Below, one piece after another: positions 24,704 through 34,070 of a stretch of 34,655 nucleotides of DNA. The DNA is from an uncultured Prochlorococcus sp. (GTDB lineage Bacteria; Cyanobacteriota; Cyanobacteriia; PCC-6307; Cyanobiaceae). The position numbers and the translations under genes are program-made. The stretch is from NCBI GenBank assembly GCA_913048245.1, contig CAJWWR010000009.1, positions 1 through 34,655 on the forward strand, given 5' to 3'. Position 1 is the stretch's first letter. Each line of letters begins with the position of its first letter. The notes beneath the pieces were generated by a model. That model worked only from the letters and a program-made list of their open reading frames with translations, did no database searches and had not been told where the DNA came from.

Positions 24704-25363
24704 ATGTCAACAAAAGAATATGAATATAACGAAAAAATTCATGCAACAATAATTAATCCTTATCTATCAAAAGATAATTTTTATAATAATTGTGAATTAA
24801 TAAAAAACTATAATATAAAGAACATATCAACTAGTCTTTTATTTCTCAAAGATTTGAAAGAGTATTTTCACAACTCTCAAGTCAATTTAAAAACTTATGT
24901 TTCATATCCACTTGCTGACATACCAACTAATTTCCTAAATAAGTTAATTATTTATGCTGAAGATTCGGGTGCCGATGAAATTGAATATGTTCCAAAATTT
25001 AATTTACTGACCCGAGGAGAGGATGAAAGTTTTGCGAGGGATATTGAAGCTGTTTTATCTACAAAATTGCCTCTTACTTTAATTTTTAATAAAGAGCGGC
25101 TTGAAAAAGAATATTTTGATAAAGCTTTAATTATTTCATTGGAACTGGGAATACAAAACTTTCAATTTGGCGACGGTTTTAGTTCTAAATTTTTTGCTGA
25201 TGATTTAAAAGAAATTATAGATTTCTCTAGTCAATTTCGTCAGATAAAAATAGGTAGTAGTATAGATAACTTAGAACAAGTCAATCAATTGTTAAATGCT
25301 GGAGCAGATTGTATAGGATCACCATATTTTCATAAAATCTTCAGGGAAATAAAGTCTAGTTAA
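24704..25363 (+). CDS. DeoC (deoxyribose-phosphate aldolase) homologue with altered active site
   Basis: A 219-residue TIM-barrel protein of the DeoC family, recognised from GADEIEYVPKFN (89-100), the barrel strands, and the end NAGADCIGSPYFHKIFREI. By hand alignment with E. coli DeoC the Schiff-base lysine (KTSTGF) becomes Q154 in QFGDGF, and the catalytic aspartate (EVDVV) becomes E94. The second lysine of the relay may remain as K182 (QIKIGSS). The N-terminal DHTLL motif reads HATII. This suggests loss or change of aldolase activity. The gene is tightly packed, 7 nt after lrtA and directly abutting recO. If neighbouring Prochlorococcus share these changes, it has been retained for another role. 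Confidence 0.8.
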   Translation: MSTKEYEYNEKIHATIINPYLSKDNFYNNCELIKNYNIKNISTSLLFLKDLKEYFHNSQVNLKTYVSYPLADIPTNFLNKLIIYAEDSGADEIEYVPKFNLLTRGEDESFARDIEAVLSTKLPLTLIFNKERLEKEYFDKALIISLELGIQNFQFGDGFSSKFFADDLKEIIDFSSQFRQIKIGSSIDNLEQVNQLLNAGADCIGSPYFHKIFREIKSS

Positions 25364-26143
25364 ATGGCTAATGAAAATCGACTAATTGGGCTATGTATAA
25401 AATCAAGCCCGCTTGGCGAATATGATCGTTTAGTAACAATACTATCGGAAGAAGAAGGCATAAGCAGATTTGCCGTCCCAGGAGCAAGAAAACCAAAAAG
25501 TAAACTAGCTAGTGCATTGCCACTTACTTATTTAAATCTTCAAGTTGTTGGGAAAAAAAGTCTAAAGTCAGTTCGTCAATTAAAAATTATAAAAAGCTAC
25601 TGCGACTTGGGCAAAAGTATTGAAAGTCTCGCAACTGCTCAAGCAATAACAGAATTAACTTTTCTATTAGTAGGAAATAATGATGCACAAAATAATTATC
25701 TATCTACTGTATTAATTCATTTAGATAGAATTCATGAACACAAAAATAACACTAGTAATGATCTAAAAATTCTCGCTATGTGCGTTCAATCAATAATACA
25801 TCTTTTAGCGATAGGAGGATTAAGCTTACCAGTTCATTTTTGCTTTATTACTGGAAAAAGAATACAGCCGCCATTAGGAAATTGGGATTGGAATTGTTAC
25901 TTTGTACCAGATGAGGGTTTCTCGCTAATAGAGAATAATAGAACAGTAATTGAAATAAACCCATCAGAAATGGCTCTTTTGCAAAGACTACTCTTCTCAG
26001 AATTACCAATCAAATCAGATGGAGTACTACTTGGGCCTCAGAAAGCTTGGATTAAAATATTATCAATTATTCAGTATTGGATTAGTACTCAATTAGGAAA
26101 AGAATTATCATCCTTAAAAATACTTAGAGAGCTTTACACGTAA
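25364..26143 (+). CDS. recO: DNA repair protein RecO
   Basis: A 259-residue RecO, which loads RecA on gapped DNA with RecR and anneals single strands. The N-terminal OB fold is clear: IKSSPLGEYDRLVTILSEEE, then ISRFAVPGARKPKSKLASAL. The C-terminal helical domain has the usual zinc-finger region reduced to single cysteines (FCFITGKR and NWNCYFVPDEGF) rather than two CxxC pairs, a variation that occurs in the family. The ATG follows the DeoC-like stop with no spacer (TAAATG), implying coupling. Confidence 0.93.
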   Translation: MANENRLIGLCIKSSPLGEYDRLVTILSEEEGISRFAVPGARKPKSKLASALPLTYLNLQVVGKKSLKSVRQLKIIKSYCDLGKSIESLATAQAITELTFLLVGNNDAQNNYLSTVLIHLDRIHEHKNNTSNDLKILAMCVQSIIHLLAIGGLSLPVHFCFITGKRIQPPLGNWDWNCYFVPDEGFSLIENNRTVIEINPSEMALLQRLLFSELPIKSDGVLLGPQKAWIKILSIIQYWISTQLGKELSSLKILRELYT

Positions 26144-26209
26144 CAATTACAAAATTATTTTGAAAATTCCTCTTATAAAGTAAATTTAATATTAGATTTA
26201 AGATTTGTT

Positions 26210-27376
26210 TTGTTTCACATAGCATGGCTTGGGAAAAAATCTCCATTTTGTGGAAACGTAAGTTATGGAAATACGACAACTCAACAACTAAAGAAAAGAG
26301 GTCATAAAGTAAGTTTTATTCATTTCGATAATTCAACAAATAAAGACTTTAAGTCCTACAGTTTTTCTGAAAATTATCAAGAGGTCAATCTTCCATATCT
26401 AATAAAATCCCAAATTTATACCATACCATCGCTGAGAGCAGAAAGAGTGCTAAAAGAATCACTAAAAAAACTAAAGCCAGATATAGTTCACGCTAGTCTA
26501 ACTTTATCACCCTTGGATTTCAGATTACCTAAATTATGCAAAGAATTAAAAGTACCTTTAGTAGCCACATTTCATCCTGCATTTGATTCAAAGATGATCT
26601 CTCTAACTGCAAGTGCACAGCAAGTCACATATCAAATATATGCACGTTCGTTAGCTAAATATGACAAAGTAATTGTTTTCTCTGACGTTCAAAAAGAATT
26701 ACTTAGAAAATTTGGAATTCATGAAAAAAAATTAATTATTATTCCAAATGGAGTAGACCAAAATATATGGAAGCCACTAACTTCATCATGCAATGAACAC
26801 AAAAATATCAAACAAAAGATTGGCCTAGATAGAATTTTTCTATACATGGGAAGAATCGTAAACGAAAAGAATGTTGCAGCATTGATAAAAGCTTGGAAAC
26901 AAATAAAAAAAACTAATTGTAAATTACTAATAGTTGGTGATGGCCCCAAAAAAACAACCTTAGAAAATAATTTCTTCGATACCACTCAAGATGACATTAT
27001 TTGGTGGGGAGAAGAGGTTGATCTAAAAACGAGAATAGCAATTATGCAATTATCAGAAGTTTTCATCTTACCTAGTCTCATTGAAGGTTTATCAATTGGA
27101 CTACTTGAAGCAATGTCCACCGGAGTTGCTTGTGTGGCAACTGATGCAGGAGCTGATGGAGAAGTTTTAGAAAATGGTGCTGGGATTATAATTTCTACAG
27201 ATAAAGTTTCAACTCAGCTCAAAACTATTATTCCTATTCTGTTAGACCAGCCATCATTAACAAAAACTTTAGGTGCTAAGGCTAGGGAGAGGATTATTGA
27301 AAGATACACTATTGAACAAAATATTGACAAGATTGAGAAAGTATACTGTGAATTGAAGAGTTCTAAAACTAATTAA
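26210..27376 (+). CDS. GT4-type glycosyltransferase (TTG start)
   Basis: A 388-residue GT-B glycosyltransferase. The N-terminal acceptor domain starts FHIAWLGKKSPFCGNVSYGN. The C-terminal nucleotide-sugar domain has YMGRIVNEKN (212-221) and the EX7E motif E292-E300 (IEGLSIGLLEAMSTG). The start is TTG at 26210, which gives the N-terminus I remember for marine Synechococcus homologues; no in-frame ATG occurs for more than 100 codons. Donor and acceptor are unknown; lipid or envelope sugars are likely. Its stop overlaps the proC stop on the other strand by 8 nt. Confidence 0.88.
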   Translation: MFHIAWLGKKSPFCGNVSYGNTTTQQLKKRGHKVSFIHFDNSTNKDFKSYSFSENYQEVNLPYLIKSQIYTIPSLRAERVLKESLKKLKPDIVHASLTLSPLDFRLPKLCKELKVPLVATFHPAFDSKMISLTASAQQVTYQIYARSLAKYDKVIVFSDVQKELLRKFGIHEKKLIIIPNGVDQNIWKPLTSSCNEHKNIKQKIGLDRIFLYMGRIVNEKNVAALIKAWKQIKKTNCKLLIVGDGPKKTTLENNFFDTTQDDIIWWGEEVDLKTRIAIMQLSEVFILPSLIEGLSIGLLEAMSTGVACVATDAGADGEVLENGAGIIISTDKVSTQLKTIIPILLDQPSLTKTLGAKARERIIERYTIEQNIDKIEKVYCELKSSKTN

Positions 27377-28184
27377 ATTGCTTGCTTCTATTTGTTGCGG
27401 CAATAATTGACTCAATCAAAGCAGATCTGAAACTTCTCTTTTCTAATACTCTTAAAGCGGATATTGTAGTTCCTGCAGGGGAAGTAACCATATTTTTTAA
27501 ATCCATAGTACTAAAATTCTCCTCCTTCAAAAGCAAAATTGTCCCTAACATCATCTCAAGAACAAGTTCTTCAGAAAGTTTTTTATGTAAACCACCACTT
27601 AAACCACCATCGGATAAAGCTTCGACTATGAGACTGATAATGGCAGGAGCTGAAGAAGTTAACGCCAAAAATATATCAAGATAATTTTCTTCAAATTCAT
27701 AAACCTTTCCTGAACGTTCAAAAATATTTTTAATAAACTCTTTTTGTTCTTTATCAATACTTGAAGTATAAGAAATACCCGTTATCCCCCTACCAATTGT
27801 TATGGGTATATTAGTAACTGCCCGAACGCAAAAATGATTAGGAAAACTTTTTTCTAATTTCTGAATTGATACTCCAGCCAAAATTGATATGAGAATTTGA
27901 TTATTTTGATTAGGCAGAGGATTTAATTCTTTAACAGATTCCAACTGTTGAGGTTTTACAGATAAAATTTTTACTGGGCATTCCCAAACTAAAGAAGCAT
28001 CTTCAGAATTAATGTAATGAATGTTGATATTATATTTGTAGTTTTTTTTTATGTTTTCGTAACTTTCTCTTGTTTTTACCAAGCAATGAATCTGCTCAGG
28101 TTCTAGCAAGGTTTTATCTAATAATGGGGTAACAATAGCCTTAGCAATATTTCCAAACCCTATAACTCCAAGACTTTCAAACAC
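27369..28184 (-). CDS. proC: Pyrroline-5-carboxylate reductase
   Basis: A 271-residue NAD(P)H-dependent enzyme, last step of proline synthesis. The Rossmann motif GFGNIAKAIV lies at 9-18. The family signature near the C-terminus is intact (SPAGTTISALRVLE, then RSALIESIIAATNRS), and ALTSSAPAIISLIVEALSDG is typical of the dimer domain. It follows sepF by 6 nt in the conserved order pipX, pipY, sepF, proC. Tail-to-tail overlap with the glycosyltransferase gene. Confidence 0.95.
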   Translation of the reverse strand: MFESLGVIGFGNIAKAIVTPLLDKTLLEPEQIHCLVKTRESYENIKKNYKYNINIHYINSEDASLVWECPVKILSVKPQQLESVKELNPLPNQNNQILISILAGVSIQKLEKSFPNHFCVRAVTNIPITIGRGITGISYTSSIDKEQKEFIKNIFERSGKVYEFEENYLDIFLALTSSAPAIISLIVEALSDGGLSGGLHKKLSEELVLEMMLGTILLLKEENFSTMDLKNMVTSPAGTTISALRVLEKRSFRSALIESIIAATNRSKQFN

Positions 28185-28190
28185 AATATA

Positions 28191-28763
28191 CTAAGAGAAA
28201 GCAGACAGTCTTGAATCTCCCCAAGCTGGGCGAGGTGCTTTATTAGGACTCAACTCCTCATCAACTTCCTCTTTATGTTGAATATTAGACGGGGATGCTT
28301 CCTCTTGAAAATAACTTCTAACATTTACGCAACTAGGTGCAAATAAGAAAATACTTTCACCTATCCTCTCTTGATGGCCATCTATAGCGTAAGTGCCTCC
28401 AGCTACAAAATCTACAGCCCTTTGAGCTTGGTCAGGATCCATCATCGTTAAGTTAAGAATAACTGTCTTTCTCTCTCTCAAGGCCTGAATGGCTTGGGGC
28501 ATCTCATCGAAACTTCTTGGTTCCATTAGAGTAACTTCAGATGTACCATTTGCTATTCCTGGCATACCAATTACTTTAGAGTTTCTATTATTCATAAAAT
28601 CAAAGGGATTACCATTAGTCAATAAATTGGGGTTTTTATTATTTTGCTTATGCAAATGCAACGAATTTAATTCATCCTCGGTAGTATAGTCCAAATCATC
28701 AAAGTCATCCTCCAGGTAATCATCGCCTGCTACGACAGCTTTTAATCTTGAAATAAGTGACAC
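28191..28763 (-). CDS. sepF: Cell division protein SepF
   Basis: A 190-residue SepF, which links FtsZ to the membrane and aligns the Z ring. An N-terminal amphipathic helix ([13 protein letters not shown]) is followed by an acidic linker ([17 protein letters not shown]). The core domain spans about residues 77-150: [20 protein letters not shown], then [20 protein letters not shown], then [20 protein letters not shown]. The gene lies 154 nt after pipY, the largest spacer of this run, and has hairpins in that spacer. Confidence 0.94.
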   Translation of the reverse strand: MSLISRLKAVVAGDDYLEDDFDDLDYTTEDELNSLHLHKQNNKNPNLLTNGNPFDFMNNRNSKVIGMPGIANGTSEVTLMEPRSFDEMPQAIQALRERKTVILNLTMMDPDQAQRAVDFVAGGTYAIDGHQERIGESIFLFAPSCVNVRSYFQEEASPSNIQHKEEVDEELSPNKAPRPAWGDSRLSAFS

Positions 28764-28783
28764 CTTTTAATCCCCATTAATTT

Positions 28784-28805
28784 AAAAAAATGAGTCAAAA
28801 CTCAT
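28784..28805 (-). terminator. Terminator-like hairpin in the pipY-sepF spacer
   Basis: On the minus strand ATGAGT-TTTG-ACTCAT (28805-28790) is followed by six more T residues (28789-28784). It sits 21 nt before the sepF start codon, so it could terminate the pipXY transcript or attenuate one entering sepF. Confidence 0.5.
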
Positions 28806-28815
28806 AAGCAACAAA

Positions 28816-28833
28816 CCTATACGATTTTATAGG
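28816..28833. repeat. 6-bp inverted repeat CCTATA/TATAGG upstream of sepF
   Basis: CCTATA (28816-28821) pairs with TATAGG (28828-28833). A third related copy, CCTATAC, lies at 28841-28847. On the minus strand the region contains a -10-like TATAAA (28831-28826), so the repeats overlap a possible sepF promoter. Confidence 0.45.
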
Positions 28834-28917
28834 AAAACTACCTATACTTAAATAACGCTTGTTATTGATAACTGCAAGTATATGTCTAGATTTCTTATCT
28901 AATATTATAAATTATTA

Positions 28918-29547
28918 CTAAATTATTCTCTCCCCAAATATCAACGATCCAATCCTTATCCATGTTGAACCAGCATGGACAGCTTCCCTCCAATCTTGAC
29001 TCATTCCCATTGAACAATCAGTTAAATTAAGTTCGTCAGCAAGTTCTCGGCATTTATTAAATAGAAAATAATTTTGATTTGAACTTAAACCTTTAGGATT
29101 TATGGTCATTAATCCTTTAATCCTTATATTTTCTAAATTTTCAAAATCATCCCAGAGTTGAATCAATTTACTTCCCTCTAATCCACCTTTATTAGGGTCT
29201 TCCTCAAATTTAACCTGAATCATCAAATTTAAAATCTTATCAAATTCTTGAGCCATCTTTGAAATCTTTATTAATTTATTAAATGAATCAACTGAGTGGA
29301 TGTAATCAAAATTTTGAACTATTTTCTTTATTTTATTACTTTGAATTCTGCCGATAAAATGCCAAACAATATCCTTACAATCTTTCAGGTATTCCTTCTT
29401 ATATAGAGTCTCTTGTACTCTGCTTTCACCAAAATGCTTTTGACCAAGGGCATATATCGTCTTTATATCTTCTGCTTTAAATCCTTTACTTACTGCTAAG
29501 AGATTAACTCCTCTAGGCAAATCTTGTTTTAATGTTAGGAAATTCAA
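28918..29547 (-). CDS. pipY: YggS/PipY family PLP-binding protein
   Basis: A 209-residue fold-type III PLP protein without known enzymatic activity, involved in PLP and amino/keto acid homeostasis. The PLP lysine is K21 in NLLAVSKGF, and HFGESRVQE and WHFIGRIQSNK are classic. The C-terminal SMGMSQDWREAVHAGSTWIR and GSLIFGER, which bind the phosphate, are complete. It follows pipX by 12 nt; in cyanobacteria this pairing defines it as PipY. Confidence 0.95.
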   Translation of the reverse strand: MNFLTLKQDLPRGVNLLAVSKGFKAEDIKTIYALGQKHFGESRVQETLYKKEYLKDCKDIVWHFIGRIQSNKIKKIVQNFDYIHSVDSFNKLIKISKMAQEFDKILNLMIQVKFEEDPNKGGLEGSKLIQLWDDFENLENIRIKGLMTINPKGLSSNQNYFLFNKCRELADELNLTDCSMGMSQDWREAVHAGSTWIRIGSLIFGERII

Positions 29548-29559
29548 ATTTGTGACTTC

Positions 29560-29826
29560 CTATAAAAATGTTTGTTTGAATAAATTTTCCCATTTTGGTA
29601 AATCTACAGAACCAATTCTCCTCTCTTTCTGCAAATTAAACTCAGCCTGATTTCGAGCATCCAAGTAAGGTATGACCTCAAAAAGGATTTCTCTCTGTTT
29701 TATTGTTACTAAAAAAAACATTTTCTGTGCGTACAAAGTTGCATAGATATCTTTCCCCTCATTAGCAGGAGATACCTGATATAACATTCCAAATGTTGGA
29801 TGATTTAAGTAACGCTCTGAACTCAA
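29560..29826 (-). CDS. pipX: PII-interacting protein X (PipX), NtcA coactivator
   Basis: An 88-residue protein with the Tudor-like beta domain SERYLNHPTFGMLYQV followed by ATLYAQKMFFLVT, and two C-terminal helices ending WENLFKQTFL, matching PipX of Synechococcus. PipX swaps between PII (GlnB) and NtcA according to 2-oxoglutarate and activates NtcA-dependent genes in nitrogen limitation. It lies 17 nt downstream of cbiQ and 12 nt before pipY. Confidence 0.95.
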   Translation of the reverse strand: MSSERYLNHPTFGMLYQVSPANEGKDIYATLYAQKMFFLVTIKQREILFEVIPYLDARNQAEFNLQKERRIGSVDLPKWENLFKQTFL

Positions 29827-29843
29827 CTGTAATTAAATATTAT

Positions 29844-30758
29844 TTATAATGCACCATACTGTTTTCTAAGAAAAATTGCTAGGAAAATAAAACATATAGA
29901 TAATGAATTGAAAATAAGTGAAGATAAATTAGGTCTTTTAATTGGATTATACCTATCAATTTTTAAACTAAAAGATCTTTTAGCTAACAGAGTTTCAGCA
30001 CCTTGGTCGATTCTAAGAAATATATTTAAAAACAACCTTTCGACAATATCAAATAAAGTATTTATTGATTTCTTCAATCCTAACTTGCGAAGATTTATTG
30101 ATCGTACTGATGCTGATTTAAGAATATTTTGAAACTCTTCTTGTACCAAAGGGATAAATCTTAAAGAGAGGAGCAATTGAAACAACCACTTATCAATTGG
30201 CAAATTCAACTTCCTTAAAGGTTTCATATACCAACTCAATGCCCAAATCAAATCCTCTTTTAATGTCGTTATTAAAATCAAATTGACACTTTGAATAACA
30301 GTAAAAATTAAAGTTGAGGTCTTTATTCCTAATTCGAATGCTTTATAAGACAAGCTGTATGATCCAAGTTTTAGAAACCCAAATCTAAAGCTATCCAACT
30401 CAATTAGATTCCAATTGTTTTTGTTAATCACAAATACATCTAATTCATTTGGATCTCTAATGGGAATTTCAAGAGAAGGAGGGTTGGTCGCTACAAAAGT
30501 AGAGAGCATACCCACAAACAATGCTAGTAAACTTACTAAAACAAAAGTTCTCCACCAGACTTTAATCGGAATGAGGCTGGTAAAAGTAATTACTACCAGG
30601 CAAATAACTAGATTCAATCTCCATAAAGGTCCTGCCCATATGGGTGTAACCAGAAAGATTGAAAGAAGTATGATCTTCAGTCGACTATCTATTATTCTTA
30701 ACCAACTTTTATCACCATGAACATACTGGCCAATAGGAAATTTCGTAAGGAAATTCAT
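29844..30758 (-). CDS. CbiQ/EcfT-type transporter transmembrane protein
   Basis: A 304-residue integral membrane protein of the CbiQ/EcfT family. The start [20 protein letters not shown] is the usual amphipathic opening, followed by about five membrane helices. The cytoplasmic coupling helices carry Ala-Arg-Gly-like motifs that here read SVRS (after NILKSA) and AKRS, with Ser for Gly. It overlaps der by 4 nt (ATGA). No EcfA ATPases or S component are adjacent, as in other cyanobacteria where this gene is conserved next to pipX. Substrate unknown. Confidence 0.88.
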   Translation of the reverse strand: MNFLTKFPIGQYVHGDKSWLRIIDSRLKIILLSIFLVTPIWAGPLWRLNLVICLVVITFTSLIPIKVWWRTFVLVSLLALFVGMLSTFVATNPPSLEIPIRDPNELDVFVINKNNWNLIELDSFRFGFLKLGSYSLSYKAFELGIKTSTLIFTVIQSVNLILITTLKEDLIWALSWYMKPLRKLNLPIDKWLFQLLLSLRFIPLVQEEFQNILKSASVRSINLRKLGLKKSINTLFDIVERLFLNIFLRIDQGAETLLAKRSFSLKIDRYNPIKRPNLSSLIFNSLSICFIFLAIFLRKQYGAL

Positions 30759-32131
30759 GTATCTTTATCGATTAACTTAATTTCATTTCTAGAAACTTCC
30801 CTATCAATGGTCCTTTGCTGTTTACCTCTCCAGAGTAAAACTAAAGGAGTTCCTTCAAAACCAAGATTTGTTCTGATTTGTTTTTCAATATACCTTCTGT
30901 AAGTCATGCCGAATAATTTAGGATCATTAACAAAAAGTGTAAATGTTGGTGGCTTATTTCTAACTTGTGTCCCATAATAAATTTTTCCTTGTTTTCCACT
31001 TCTTTTGGTGGGCGGGCTCCTCCAGCTAATAGCCTCTTTGATGACTTCATTAACTACAGAAGTTGTAACTCTTCGCCTATGTTGATCAACAGCATCAATA
31101 GCATGTTGAAAAATATTCTGAACTCTTTGGCCATTCAATGCCGAAATAAAAATCATTCTTGACCAATCAAGAAAGTATAATTTTGCTCTAATTGCCTTCT
31201 CTGCTTCATATATTGTAGAACTATTTTTTTCAACAAGATCCCATTTATTAACAGCGATCAAACAAGCTCTCCCCTGCTCTTCAATCCTTCCTGCTAATTT
31301 TTGATCTTGTTCTGTTACACCATCTATAGCATCTAATACTAAAACACAAACATCACTCCTATCAATGGACTTAAAAGATCTATTTATTCCAAAGAACTCT
31401 GTACCATATTTAACATTCTTCTTTCTTCTAATTCCAGCAGTATCAACAATCTTCCAGGTAATACCATCTTTCTCATATGTTGTATCTATCGAATCAGTGG
31501 TAGTCCCACTCACCGCACTAACTATTGCCCTTTTACTTCCACATATTGAATTAAGTAAACTTGACTTACCCACATTTGGTCTACCTATTATTGACATAAG
31601 AATCTTATCTTCAATCTTTACTGCATCAATTGGAGGAAGTTCTTCAATTAAGAGATCCAAAAGATCACCTGTGCCTGAACCATGAATAGCAGAAACTGGT
31701 AGTGGCTCTCCTAATCCTAATTTCCAGAATTCAGAAGCATAAGAGGCTCCAAGAGAAGTAGATTCACATTTGTTAACAGCAACCAATACCTTTCTGCCTG
31801 AATTCCTTAACCATTTTGCAATTGAAAGATCCCCATCTGTTACTCCATTAGTACCATCAACCAAAAAAACTGCTAAACATGCTTCTTCCAAGGCTAAAAA
31901 TGTTTGAGCTTTTATTTCATTAATAAATTCTGTATCATCATCAAAAATTAATCCCCCAGTATCAACGACCTGAAATTCTCTTCCAGCCCATTCTGCATTT
32001 TGATAAGTTCTATCTCTCGTGACTCCAGGGGTATCAAAAACAATCGCATCATTGCTCTGGCAAATTCGATTAACTAATGTAGATTTTCCTACATTAGGTC
32101 TTCCAATAATAGCGATTGTGGGTAAAGACAA
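30755..32131 (-). CDS. der: Ribosome-assembly GTPase Der (EngA)
   Basis: A 458-residue protein with two tandem G domains, P-loops [10 protein letters not shown] (10-19) and [10 protein letters not shown] (183-192), with DTGG and DTAG G3 motifs and two NK.. G4 motifs (VNKCES, VNKWDL). The C-terminal KH-like domain ends with [20 protein letters not shown] and LVLLWRGK. Der is needed for 50S subunit maturation. The stop overlaps the cbiQ start, so translation is coupled. Confidence 0.97.
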   Translation of the reverse strand: MSLPTIAIIGRPNVGKSTLVNRICQSNDAIVFDTPGVTRDRTYQNAEWAGREFQVVDTGGLIFDDDTEFINEIKAQTFLALEEACLAVFLVDGTNGVTDGDLSIAKWLRNSGRKVLVAVNKCESTSLGASYASEFWKLGLGEPLPVSAIHGSGTGDLLDLLIEELPPIDAVKIEDKILMSIIGRPNVGKSSLLNSICGSKRAIVSAVSGTTTDSIDTTYEKDGITWKIVDTAGIRRKKNVKYGTEFFGINRSFKSIDRSDVCVLVLDAIDGVTEQDQKLAGRIEEQGRACLIAVNKWDLVEKNSSTIYEAEKAIRAKLYFLDWSRMIFISALNGQRVQNIFQHAIDAVDQHRRRVTTSVVNEVIKEAISWRSPPTKRSGKQGKIYYGTQVRNKPPTFTLFVNDPKLFGMTYRRYIEKQIRTNLGFEGTPLVLLWRGKQQRTIDREVSRNEIKLIDKDT

Positions 32132-32206
32132 TTAAATTAGTCTCAACAAGTTCTATTACAACTATAACAATCAATATGATTCTGTATTTCGCAAAAACTA
32201 ATAAAT

Positions 32207-32671
32207 TCAATTTATAGGCAAATCACCGGGATGTCCAACATCAGGATTTGTTGGAGGTTCGAGAAGTATTGGGGATTTACTATTTTCCGGAATAAGAGAG
32301 TTAGAATTTCTAGCCCAAGAAATCAACCAATTGACAGCCGTAGCTCTTCTAGTTCTTCTTGGATAAAGTTCAGAAATCTTATACCCTTTAAACCCAAGAA
32401 TTTCTTTCAATCCTTGCTTACTATTCTTTTCAATAGAACGAGTCAAATGAATAGAGGCTTTTCTCTCTGAAATAATTAAAGGTGCTTTTGGGAATACAGA
32501 AGACCAATAAGAAGGAGTTTCAAGGCTAGCGAACCAACCTTCGTTTTTCTGATAATAAAAAAGTCTTTCCCAAATTAATTCACAAACAAATCTATCTGTG
32601 ACTTTATCTTCAAGAATAGAAAATAACAATTGCCTGCTAATTTCCCAAGAAAAAATGTTTGAAGTACTCAT
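32207..32671 (-). CDS. DUF1823 family protein
   Basis: A 154-residue protein of the plant/cyanobacterial DUF1823 family. It is Trp-rich and includes ERLFYYQKNEGWFASLETPS, then YWSSVFPKAPLIISERKASI, then SIEKNSKQGLKEILGFKGYK and RRTRRATAVNWLISWA. There is no membrane segment or signal peptide and the tail is Pro-rich. Function unknown; homologues occur in plastid-bearing organisms. It lies 15 nt after cobI and 75 nt before der on the minus strand. Confidence 0.85.
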   Translation of the reverse strand: MSTSNIFSWEISRQLLFSILEDKVTDRFVCELIWERLFYYQKNEGWFASLETPSYWSSVFPKAPLIISERKASIHLTRSIEKNSKQGLKEILGFKGYKISELYPRRTRRATAVNWLISWARNSNSLIPENSKSPILLEPPTNPDVGHPGDLPIN

Positions 32672-32686
32672 AAAATAAACTAATCT

Positions 32687-33439
32687 TCAATTACGAAAAA
32701 AAAGTAATGAAAAATAAGGTAAATTTTCTGAGCTAATTTTGTAAGCCTTTTCAATTAATTGATCTTTCATCCCAACATTGACTGCTACAAAACTTTTGTC
32801 AATTATACCTTTTTGAATCATTTTTTCTTTAAGCCATGGCCATCTTTTGCCTACCTTCATAAGTACAATAACGGTATTATTATTAAATTCCTTTGCATAA
32901 AAATTTTCGAATGTATTTGGATCATCTGGGCATTCTAATATCTTTAGGATTTCTCCTTTTTTCAATAGATCCCAATTATAAATTGCCGCAGCTGCAGAGA
33001 TAGAAGAAATACCAGGCAATATTTTCACCAAAACCTCCGGATGATTTTTACGAATTACTTTTGATATATATGAGGAACTTCCGTAAATTAATGGATCTCC
33101 CAAGCATAAGAGCACGGCAGAATTACCCTCTTGAATTGAACTAATAATTAACCTTGAAGCTTTTTCCCATACTTCTTCGGCATTAAACTGTTGCCTAGCC
33201 ATAGGAAAAACAATGGGAAATTTCTTCTTAAAAGTCACATATTTTTCGACTACTTCAGCGGCATAACTTTTTTGTTTATCTCCAGATATTGGATAAAAAA
33301 TAATATTAGCTTTTTTAATTGCTTTAATTGCTGCTGAGGTTAATAGTGAAGAATCACCAGGACCAACTCCTACGATTGTTAAACTATTATTTTTTCGCTT
33401 TAATAGATTTTGTTTTAAGTGAATAATTAATTTTTGCAT
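32687..33439 (-). CDS. cobI: Precorrin-2 C20-methyltransferase
   Basis: A 250-residue SAM-dependent tetrapyrrole methyltransferase for cobalamin synthesis. The N-terminal VGVGPGDSSLLTSAAIKAIK is the family signature, and the second motif LLCLGDPLIYGSSSYI and the third region VKILPGISSISAAAA are intact. The 20 residues before the signature are basic and may be non-essential. It supports B12 (pseudocobalamin) synthesis. It lies between miaE-like and DUF1823 genes on the same strand. Confidence 0.92.
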   Translation of the reverse strand: MQKLIIHLKQNLLKRKNNSLTIVGVGPGDSSLLTSAAIKAIKKANIIFYPISGDKQKSYAAEVVEKYVTFKKKFPIVFPMARQQFNAEEVWEKASRLIISSIQEGNSAVLLCLGDPLIYGSSSYISKVIRKNHPEVLVKILPGISSISAAAAIYNWDLLKKGEILKILECPDDPNTFENFYAKEFNNNTVIVLMKVGKRWPWLKEKMIQKGIIDKSFVAVNVGMKDQLIEKAYKISSENLPYFSLLFFRN

Positions 33440-33459
33440 AAAGCCTTAAATACTTCTAA

Positions 33460-34065
33460 TTAGCTGTGAACTCGTGGCAAAGAAAACATATCTGATAAGA
33501 TCTTTGCCTCAATGTGTGATAGTTGATTTAATCTATTGGAAGTTTCAATTTGATTAAATCTACTATTGGCTAAGTTCCAATAAACGCCAAAATGCCTCGC
33601 CTCACTTTCAAGAAGAGATTTATAAAGTTCTTTTAATTGTTCATCTCTAGAGTTAAGTGCTAATAGAGCTAGTCTTTCATGACTTCTAGCTTCTATTAAT
33701 CCTGCCACTAAAAAACTATCTAACATTCTCATCGGCTCATCTTTTTGAATATTTTTTGAAAGTTCATTTCCATAAGGCGGGGGCTTCAGTGCTTTTAGTT
33801 CGTATCCTCTTGAGCTTAAAAAATGAAATATTTTCTCAAAATGCTCTAATTCTTCCCTAGCAATAGGGCTTAGCACCTTAGCGAGATCATTATCAGATGG
33901 ATATCTGAACATCAATTGAACTGCAAAGCCTGCTGCTTTCCTCTCGCAATGAGCATGATCAATAAGTATCTCTATAGGATTATCTAGGGCTAACTTAAGC
34001 CACTTAAAAGAAGATACTTCTTTTAAGTGTCTTATATGAAAGTGTGGTCTTTGATAATCTGGCAC
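33460..34065 (-). CDS. miaE: tRNA-(ms2io6A)-hydroxylase (MiaE-like) diiron protein
   Basis: A 201-residue ferritin-like four-helix protein. Diiron ligands are visible as E33 with LIDHAHCE (34-41), EELEHF (71-76), EARSHE (125-130) and EARHFG (155-160). The MiaE family hydroxylates the isopentenyl group of ms2i6A37 in tRNA using O2. Length and the HAHCERKAAGFAVQLMFRYP stretch support this. It lies 20 nt upstream of cobI and 5 nt downstream of aroQ, in an apparent operon. Confidence 0.9.
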   Translation of the reverse strand: MPDYQRPHFHIRHLKEVSSFKWLKLALDNPIEILIDHAHCERKAAGFAVQLMFRYPSDNDLAKVLSPIAREELEHFEKIFHFLSSRGYELKALKPPPYGNELSKNIQKDEPMRMLDSFLVAGLIEARSHERLALLALNSRDEQLKELYKSLLESEARHFGVYWNLANSRFNQIETSNRLNQLSHIEAKILSDMFSLPRVHS

Positions 34066-34070
34066 TTTAT

